Part shown: positions 1 through 4,528 of the stretch, piece by piece
Layout of the letters: every line of letters starts with the position of its first letter
Numbering within the stretch: the stretch's first letter is position 1
Source: Desulfobacteraceae bacterium
Lineage (GTDB): Bacteria; Desulfobacterota; Desulfobacteria; Desulfobacterales; Desulfosarcinaceae
Direction of reading: 5' to 3'
DNA length: 7,895 nucleotides
Assembly: GCA_027031325.1 (NCBI GenBank)
Contig: JALVRI010000012.1
Coordinates: forward strand, 1-7,895
Notes under the pieces: model-generated
What the model saw: the letters and a program-made list of their open reading frames with translations, nothing else
The model's database searches: none
What the model was told of the DNA's origin: nothing
Program-made: the position numbers and the translations under genes

Positions 1-132
1 ATCCTGCTCAAGGGACCGGGAAGCGCCCTGCTGCGCAGCTTTGCAACCGCCCTCTGTTTTGATGAAAATGGCCTCAGGACCGAAAAAGGTGTCAGCTTGA
101 GCATAGACGTGGATCCCCTGGAGATGTTGTAG
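1..132 (+). CDS. priA: Primosomal protein N' (PriA helicase), C-terminal fragment
   Basis: Only the last 43 codons and a TAG stop are in the window; the gene begins upstream. Frame 1 is open from the first base and reads ILLKGP near its start, then ends with SIDVDPLEML. This matches the end of PriA, where an 'l.iDVDP..mL' tail closes the C-terminal domain. PriA is a 3'-to-5' DNA helicase that rebuilds the replisome at stalled forks and D-loops. The helicase motifs and zinc-binding cysteines lie outside the window, so the call rests on the tail alone. The next gene starts 128 bp downstream on the same strand, so co-transcription is possible. Confidence 0.82.
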   Translation: MLLKGPGSALLRSFATALCFDENGLRTEKGVSLSIDVDPLEML

Positions 133-147
133 CCCTGATTTCAGGAC

Positions 148-184
148 CGTCGCCGATTGCCGGTTCGTCCAGGCCAAGGCGACG
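148..184 (+). other. Intergenic stem-loop between priA and the phosphoesterase gene
   Basis: CGTCGCC (148-154) pairs perfectly with GGCGACG (178-184), 7 bp, enclosing 23 nt in which GCC (159-161) can pair with GGC (172-174). No T-tract follows, so it is not a classical intrinsic terminator. A second, weaker hairpin follows: GAGCC 202-206 with GGCTC 215-219. It may be a processing or attenuation structure, or a chance pairing in GC-rich DNA. The 133-260 gap holds nothing else I recognise apart from the ribosome binding site at its end. Confidence 0.3.
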
Positions 185-244
185 ACCATCATCTTTGTTG
201 TGAGCCGCGCCGATGGCTCGGCCCTGCTGGCCAACCGAAGGATG

Positions 245-251
245 AAGGAGG
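245..251 (+). promoter_or_regulatory. Ribosome binding site deciding the phosphoesterase start
   Basis: AAGGAGG at 245-251 lies 9 nt before ATG 261 but only 3 nt before the in-frame TTG at 255. The spacing favours ATG 261. Confidence 0.75.
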
Positions 252-260
252 AATTTGGCA

Positions 261-755
261 ATGCTGATAGCCGTCATGAGTGACAGTCATGATCATCTTG
301 GCAACCTGGATGCGGCCCTGAAGCTGGCTCTTGAAAACAGGGCCGCAATGATCGTTCACTGCGGGGATTTCGTGGCCCCCTTTTCACTGCGGGCCCTGGA
401 TGAGGCCGGTATTCCGGTCCACGGGGTATTTGGCAACAACGACGGGGACCAGTACCTGCTGACCAGGTTGTCCATGTCGGAGCTTGAAAGGGTGACCCTC
501 CACGGGCAGGTGGGAACGCTGGAAGTGCAAGACTGCAGGTTGGCCTTTACCCATTTGCCGATCGTGGGTCAGGGGCTTGCCGCCACCGGTGACTACGACC
601 TGGTCTGTTTCGGTCACAGCCATAACCATTTTGCCGCCAATACCGGCCGGACCCTTCTACTGAATCCGGGAGAAATCATGGGCAAGGACGAATCGCCGGG
701 TTTTTGCCTCTACGACACATCCAGCCGCAAGTATCGCAGGATCATCCTGGCTTGA
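261..755 (+). CDS. YfcE/MJ0936-family metallophosphoesterase
   Basis: A 164-aa cytoplasmic phosphodiesterase of the calcineurin-like YfcE/MJ0936 family, which uses two metal ions to hydrolyse phosphodiester bonds; the natural substrate of this family is uncertain. The metal-binding motifs appear in order: D8-x-H10 in SDSHDH, GD36F, GNND (58-61), H98 in FTHLP, and GHSH (118-121). An NPGE turn at 135-138 is also typical. The length is normal and there is no signal peptide or membrane segment. The start is ATG 261, chosen because a strong AAGGAGG sits 9 nt upstream; a TTG at 255 would add only two residues. It lies downstream of priA on the same strand and is separated from the next operon by a strong hairpin and a new promoter. 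Confidence 0.92.
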   Translation: MLIAVMSDSHDHLGNLDAALKLALENRAAMIVHCGDFVAPFSLRALDEAGIPVHGVFGNNDGDQYLLTRLSMSELERVTLHGQVGTLEVQDCRLAFTHLPIVGQGLAATGDYDLVCFGHSHNHFAANTGRTLLLNPGEIMGKDESPGFCLYDTSSRKYRRIILA

Positions 756-804
756 GAAGCTTAAGAAGCAGGACAACCCCGCCCCGGTCAGGTTTGCAAG
801 GCCG

Positions 805-841
805 CCCCGGTCTTCCAGCCGGTAATTGCCGGAGACCGGGG
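805..841 (+). terminator. Strong GC-rich hairpin after the phosphoesterase gene (terminator-like, no T-tract)
   Basis: Nine perfect pairs join CCCCGGTCT (805-813) to AGACCGGGG (833-841). Inside, CCGG (819-822) can pair with CCGG (829-832) around a 6-nt loop, leaving a one-sided bulge. It lies 50 bp past the phosphoesterase stop and just before a promoter, which suits a transcript end or insulator. No U-run follows, so intrinsic termination would be inefficient. It could instead be a 3' stabilising or processing structure. Confidence 0.4.
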
Positions 842-848
842 ATACGCC

Positions 849-878
849 TTGACATTGCTGGGCCGGAGGGCCTAAAGT
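849..878 (+). promoter_or_regulatory. Sigma70-like promoter for the DUF1573-HAD-pseudokinase operon
   Basis: A perfect -35 box TTGACA (849-854) is followed after 18 nt by TAAAGT (873-878), a 4/6 match to TATAAT. The spacer contains a short GGCC-GGAG-GGCC inverted repeat (861-872). Transcription would begin near 885, giving a leader of about 125 nt before ATG 1012. This is the best promoter match in the 756-1011 gap. Confidence 0.5.
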
Positions 879-879
879 G

Positions 880-970
880 CGGGCCGGTTGGCCCGGTTGA
901 TCGCTGGAAGGTAAATCGAAAAACGGTCAACCCGCTTCTGGACTTTCCATCTTCCAGGGCTGTTTTGACC
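880..970 (+). promoter_or_regulatory. Folded 5' leader of the DUF1573 operon
   Basis: Three inverted repeats crowd the predicted leader. CGGGCC (880-885) pairs with GGCCCG (890-895) around a GGTT loop. Further on, GGTCAA (925-930) pairs with TTGACC (965-970), and nested within it CTGGA (938-942) pairs with TCCAG (953-957). The nested structure ends about 30 nt before the likely ribosome binding site. I do not recognise a known riboswitch. It could be a regulatory fold, an operator-type site or chance. Confidence 0.3.
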
Positions 971-1011
971 AAAGCATCATCGCCAACGGTGAGAAAGTGA
1001 GGAAAACGGTT

Positions 1012-1785
1012 ATGCGACGAATCATGCTGATATTTGCCTGTATCGTCCTGCTTTTTGCTCAGAATGCGGTGGCAGCCGAGGGTGCCGGCAAGCAAGAGGC
1101 GGCCGCCAAGAACCCTTTTGCCGGGGGGCCGTCCGTCTTTTTCCCAAGTACTTCCTACAAATTCGACCAGGTCCTGGAAGGTGCGAAGATCGAGCACGCC
1201 TTTGTCGTCGAAAACAGGGGTAAGGCACCCCTGCGAATCGGCCGGGTCCGTCCTGACTGAGGGTGTTCGGTAGCCTCCTTCCCGGAGGTGATTCCGGCCG
1301 GCGGCCGGGACGAAATAAAAGTGGTTGTCAAGACCAAGGGATACGGGGGGCGCAACCTGCACAAGCGCTTCGTGGTCCAAACCAACGACAAGAATCACCC
1401 CAAGACCATCCTGATGGTCAGCGGCTACGTGAAAGCCTTTGCCAAGCTCGAGCCCAGGTACCTGAGGTTGATCGGACAGCCCGGTCAGAAGCTGCAAGCC
1501 ACCGCCAAGCTTTGGCCTCTCAAGGAATTTCCCTTCAAGGTCACTGACGTACAGGCCAAGTCCGGCAAGGACATCAAGGTCGATTACAAGCCCCTGAAGG
1601 AAAATGGACGCCAGGGCTACCTGGTGAAAGTCGAGCTCACCCGGAAAGCCAAGGGCGGTTTCAGGGATACGGTCCTGATTCATACCGACAGCAAGAAAAA
1701 ACCTGTTATCCAGCTTCCCGTTTTCGGTTATCTCAAGGAGGTTCAAAAGGGGCATGTAACCCCAAGGGCGCCGAAGGATCAATGA
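1012..1785 (+). CDS. Exported DUF1573 protein, probable selenoprotein (in-frame TGA = Sec83)
   Basis: Read through TGA 1258-1260, this is a 257-aa protein. ATG 1012 is chosen because GAGG (999-1002) lies 9 nt upstream; GTG 997 is a weaker in-frame alternative. Residues 1-21 form a signal peptide: RR, a hydrophobic core, then cleavage after the AVA at 19-21. Residues 41-140 look like a DUF1573 immunoglobulin-like domain (F..V.EG..I.H.F.V.NRG..PLRI..V). Residues 145-245 look like a second beta-rich domain ending in TDSKKKP and a LPVFGYL strand. The family normally has a Cys-Gly-Cys motif after this first block; here it reads D82-U83-G84-C85-S86, so TGA replaces the first Cys. There is no other Cys in the mature chain. 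Function is unknown; an extracytoplasmic redox or metal-binding role is inferred. Alternatives are a TGC-to-TGA sequencing error or a nonsense mutation. Confidence 0.8.
1258..1296 (+). promoter_or_regulatory. Selenocysteine codon and candidate SECIS hairpin
   Basis: TGA 1258-1260 is followed by an imperfect hairpin at 1268-1296. CCTCC (1274-1278) pairs with GGAGG (1284-1288), extended by a G-T wobble, an A/G mismatch, T1271-A1291, and CGG (1268-1270) with CCG (1294-1296) across a TT bulge. The apical loop TTCCC lies 19-23 nt after the TGA, about the same distance as the loop in E. coli fdhF as I recall it. Against the call, the loop has no G, whereas bacterial SECIS loops usually start with one. 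A second hairpin (TTCCGGCC 1292-1299 with GGCCGGGA 1303-1310, loop GGC) has the G but sits about 40 nt from the TGA. The two overlap, so only one can form fully. Confidence 0.45.
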
Positions 1786-2426
1786 TAGCCGACAGGCTTC
1801 GCATAGTGGCCTTCGACTGTGACGGGGTCATGTTCGATTCCAGACGGGCCAACCAGGCTTTCTACAACGCAATTTTGCGGCACCTGGGCCTTGAACCGCT
1901 CAAGCCACATCAAATGGAAAAGGTCCAGATGCTGACGGTGGATCAGGCCCTGGCCTACCTGGTCAAAGACCCGCAGGCCCTCCGGGAGGCAATCGATTTC
2001 AAGGCAACCATGGACTACCTCGAATTCGTTTCCCTGCTGGAGATCGAGCCTTACCTCAAGCCGTTGCTGGCCGCTTTAAGGCCGGTATACAAAACAGCCG
2101 TGGCCACCAACCGTACCAATACCATGGACGCCGTCTTGAAACGGTACGGGCTGGAGGATTCTTTCGATCTCGTGGTAACCGCCTGGGATGTTGAAAAACC
2201 GAAACCCCATCCCGAGGCCCTGGAAAAAATCCTGGCCACTTTCGGCTGCAAGGCTGATCAAATGTTGTACGTGGGAGACTCCAGGGTCGATCAGGAGGCG
2301 GCCCGGGCTGCGGGGGTCTGGTTTGCAGCCTACCGTAACCCGGACCTGGAAGCCCATATCCATTTGCCAGATCTGGCGCGGCTGGCCGACCTGCTGGGAC
2401 TGGCCGGGGTGGCTGATCCGGGATGA
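1782..2426 (+). CDS. HAD-superfamily hydrolase, phosphoglycolate phosphatase-like
   Basis: A 214-aa haloacid dehalogenase-fold phosphatase. Motif I is FD12CD14GVMFDS, with D12 as nucleophile and D14 as acid/base. Motif II is ATNRT (T109), motif III is the Lys of EKPKPHP (K139), and motif IV is VGD166SRVD170. Residues of about 20-90 form a helical cap of the kind seen in Gph/PGP-like enzymes. Such proteins dephosphorylate small phosphorylated metabolites such as 2-phosphoglycolate; the actual substrate cannot be read from the sequence. There is no signal peptide, so it is cytoplasmic. Its ATG lies inside the ATGA overlap with the DUF1573 stop (1782-1785), and its own stop overlaps the next start in another ATGA (2423-2426). 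Both point to one operon with translational coupling. Confidence 0.9.
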   Translation: MIADRLRIVAFDCDGVMFDSRRANQAFYNAILRHLGLEPLKPHQMEKVQMLTVDQALAYLVKDPQALREAIDFKATMDYLEFVSLLEIEPYLKPLLAALRPVYKTAVATNRTNTMDAVLKRYGLEDSFDLVVTAWDVEKPKPHPEALEKILATFGCKADQMLYVGDSRVDQEAARAAGVWFAAYRNPDLEAHIHLPDLARLADLLGLAGVADPG

Positions 2427-4048
2427 CCAATTTCCAGGTGACCATAGGCTCGCTCAGTGCCACCAGAGTGCTTGCCGATCCAGGGGCCGATTTCGCGGCC
2501 AAGTTCTGCGCCGCCGCGGAGCTGAATCACCTGTCCCGCCGGGGGATGCGGCCCCTTGACCGGTCCGCCCGCCAAAGCCTGGTGGCGATCTTGATGAGCA
2601 AACAATTTGACGGCCAGCGACAACGTCTTTTCCTTTACCGGGAAGCGGCCGACACCCTGGCCAGGACCGCCGTACGCTGGAAAGGGGCGGCTGCCGGTTA
2701 CGAGGCTTTCCAGAGCTTGAAACAGGTTTTGACGGCGGTCGGCGATTTTGCCCACCGGGCCGTGGCCGAAGCCCTGGGGAGCTTGCCGGTCCAGGTGGCA
2801 GGTCCTGGGGTGCCGTCTTTTGAGCCGGTGGCCTGCCGGGTGGAACGGTGGCCTGTTTTGCTGGCCGAGCGCGGGATCGAGCCTGCAGAGCCGCCGGTTT
2901 GGAAGGGACGCAGCCTGGTGGTGCCGGTCTCAGGCGGCTTGCTGGTATTGAAGTTCGCCCGCCCGGAAAAAGGTTCACTGGCGGGCCTGCGGGCCGAAAA
3001 ATGGTGGATGCGGCATTTGGCAACCGGCCGATACGATTTCAGGGTTCCCTTCTGCCTGCCGGAGCCCTTGGGTTGTTTCAGGGTCGTGGATTTGCCATGG
3101 AAAAAGCCGCCGGGTTTTGAGACTAAGCTTGACCGTCCGGCCCTGGTCTACCTGGCCGCGACTGAATATTTCAAGTATCCCAACAGTACGAGCGTGATCA
3201 GCCTGGCCGGGATGCAAAATGCCATGGAACGCTGCGCCTGGCTGCTGGGATACCTTGCCGGGCGGGGAGTGGTTCACACCTCGCCGATCGCCCTTTTCCA
3301 CAACCGGGTGCAACGTCAGCGGCGCCGCGACCAGGGCCGCTACGAATGGTTCCGCGCCGGCCGGCTCGACCGCTGGCTGGATTCCTGCCGTTATCCCAAC
3401 TTGGCCCTTGGCGGGTTGCGGGATTTCGAGCACCTGGAAAGCGTGACCGGAGCAGGCCTGGCCTTGTACCGTCACCTGGGAACCCACCTGTTGAGCCTCT
3501 TGCTGGTGGCCGCCAGCTGGTTCCGCAACCGCGAGCCGGAGCTTGTGGGACTGGATGAGATGGGCAGACAGGTGGATGCCCGCCATCTTTTCGACCGCCG
3601 GGGGTTGGAAAATGTCATTGTGGCGCTTTTCCGTTGCTATTATGAAGGTTTTACCGGCATGGAGTACAAGGGAGGCCTGCCTTTTGATACCAGGGCGCTG
3701 GCCCGGCGGATGGTGGAAGAGATGGGTGTCGACAGGCACATGGAAGAAGTGCTGCGGGTGGCCGACCAGAACCGGATGACCCGCAGCCAACTGGAGGATT
3801 TTCTCATGGGCCGGGGTTACAGCCGGCAGGAGGCGGCCGGAATGGAAAAAGGGGCGGCCGATATCGTTATTCTCAGCGGTCCCCACCTGGGTGGGTTCAA
3901 TCGTCCCATTTCACTGCCCGAGATGATTGAGGCCGTGGCCGGCATGGCCGCTGTTTGTGTAGCAGACCGTTTTCGGGCCGAAAACGGCCCTGCCGCTGGA
4001 TCGTTGAAAGGCGAAACAAATGTCAGGCCGGCCGCCCGGCAAGCCTGA
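2423..4048 (+). CDS. Kinase-fold protein, probable SidJ-related pseudokinase
   Basis: A 541-aa cytoplasmic protein with no signal peptide. The N-terminal third (1-150) is helical and unassigned. From about 165 it resembles a protein-kinase fold: beta strands with a VAIK-type lysine (K177 in LVLKFARP), a catalytic-loop-like segment GVVHTSPIALFHN (282-294) that lacks the HRD aspartate, and RDFEHL (333-338), which resembles a DFG magnesium-binding site. The missing HRD Asp argues for a pseudokinase. The conserved-looking blocks YPNSTSVISLAGMQNAM (252-268) and YEWFRAGRLDRWL (307-319) are what I associate with proteins annotated as SidJ-related pseudokinases in Deltaproteobacteria. Legionella SidJ is a pseudokinase that glutamylates proteins; whether this one does is unknown. 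It is the last gene of the operon and is translationally coupled to the HAD phosphatase. The family assignment is from memory and moderately sure; that the gene is real is certain. Confidence 0.68.
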   Translation: MTNFQVTIGSLSATRVLADPGADFAAKFCAAAELNHLSRRGMRPLDRSARQSLVAILMSKQFDGQRQRLFLYREAADTLARTAVRWKGAAAGYEAFQSLKQVLTAVGDFAHRAVAEALGSLPVQVAGPGVPSFEPVACRVERWPVLLAERGIEPAEPPVWKGRSLVVPVSGGLLVLKFARPEKGSLAGLRAEKWWMRHLATGRYDFRVPFCLPEPLGCFRVVDLPWKKPPGFETKLDRPALVYLAATEYFKYPNSTSVISLAGMQNAMERCAWLLGYLAGRGVVHTSPIALFHNRVQRQRRRDQGRYEWFRAGRLDRWLDSCRYPNLALGGLRDFEHLESVTGAGLALYRHLGTHLLSLLLVAASWFRNREPELVGLDEMGRQVDARHLFDRRGLENVIVALFRCYYEGFTGMEYKGGLPFDTRALARRMVEEMGVDRHMEEVLRVADQNRMTRSQLEDFLMGRGYSRQEAAGMEKGAADIVILSGPHLGGFNRPISLPEMIEAVAGMAAVCVADRFRAENGPAAGSLKGETNVRPAARQA

Positions 4049-4051
4049 TCA
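4046..4051. other. Palindromic TGATCA providing both convergent stop codons
   Basis: The plus-strand pseudokinase stops with TGA at 4046-4048, and the minus-strand Cys-rich gene stops with TGA on 4051-4049. Together they make TGATCA. The genes meet with no intergenic base, so no terminator can lie between them and each transcript must run into the other gene. Confidence 0.85.
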
Positions 4052-4261
4052 TTGGTTACCGAAACCGTTTTGTTGGCCACAGTCAGGACATTGCCAGGTT
4101 ATCCCGTTGCACGACATTCCCCACAGGTTTGCCTGCATGCATTCCTGGCAGATGGCAAAGCCGCAGCGACAGGTCCAGCAAAAGGGAACCTGGCGCCGGC
4201 AGCAATGACACTTGGTGGCAGTCTGGAGCTTGTGTTTGCGGGTGTAACCTGATCTTGCCAT
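4049..4261 (-). CDS. Small Cys-rich putative zinc-binding protein
   Basis: A 70-aa protein with 11 cysteines (18, 20, 21, 28, 31, 33, 38, 41, 51, 58, 61) arranged as CHCC, CWTCRC, CQEC and CPDC pairs, which would suit two or more structural zinc sites of a zinc-ribbon or RING-like type. The first 17 residues are basic (RKHK), possibly for nucleic acid contact; that is inference. ATG is at 4261 on the minus strand, with purine-rich AGGGGCGAA just before it. It is convergent with the pseudokinase and divergent from polA. Upstream, in another frame, a protein-like stretch of about 35 codons (from a TTG at 4368) could be the true N-terminus lost by a one-base indel. I do not recognise a named family. 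Confidence 0.72.
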   Translation of the reverse strand: MARSGYTRKHKLQTATKCHCCRRQVPFCWTCRCGFAICQECMQANLWGMSCNGITWQCPDCGQQNGFGNQ

Positions 4262-4528
4262 TTCGCCCCTGTTCCTTTTTGGCTGAAATTGTAACCGCGG
4301 TGTTTGTGCTTGCCGGTACTGTCATCCCAAGCGTTTTCGATCGCAGCCTTGTAGTCTTCACCCGGCAATGGTAAACACTTTTATCCACTTGCCTGCCCGT
4401 GGTCCGGAGGCCGCCTGAAAGTAAATCCGGGCCGGCCGTATGTCAAGCAAGGCCTGCCGGACTACCGGTTGCAGACGGCCGGGGAAGGTGGACGGGCAGA
4501 CCTTCAATTCGAAGCGGGGAAAATCGAC
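4262..4528. other. Divergent intergenic region between the Cys-rich gene and polA
   Basis: 267 bp. The part nearest the Cys-rich gene carries the possible lost N-terminus described for that gene. On the plus strand the only promoter-like pair I see is weak: TTGTAG (4349-4354), 17 nt, then TAAACA. GGGGA at 4516-4520 is the likely polA ribosome binding site, 8 nt before ATG 4529. No tRNA or known riboswitch was seen. Confidence 0.35.

Noticed and set aside
997..1260. DUF1573 gene called as a short 5' fragment or pseudogene ending at TGA 1258
   Set aside because: The same frame continues with the rest of the domain and nothing else is broken. The stop sits on the conserved redox Cys codon, which fits selenocysteine better than decay.
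1258..1260. TGA read as tryptophan or glycine through an altered genetic code
   Set aside because: TGA terminates the phosphoesterase, HAD, pseudokinase and polA genes at the expected family lengths, and Trp is coded by TGG throughout.
742..1782. Long minus-strand open frame (346 codons) opposite the DUF1573 gene
   Set aside because: It is antisense to a recognisable exported domain protein, has a Pro/Gly/Arg-rich and unfamiliar product, and spans the promoter and hairpins. It looks like a shadow frame.
2975..3886. 303-codon minus-strand open frame inside the pseudokinase gene
   Set aside because: It is His/Pro/Gln-rich with no motif, and lies opposite a frame with kinase-like motifs and coupled starts. 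It is typical GC-rich shadowing.
4469..4528. N-terminal extension of polA from TTG 4469
   Set aside because: ATG 4529 has a ribosome binding site at the right distance and PolI homology begins just after it. The 20 extra residues look unrelated.
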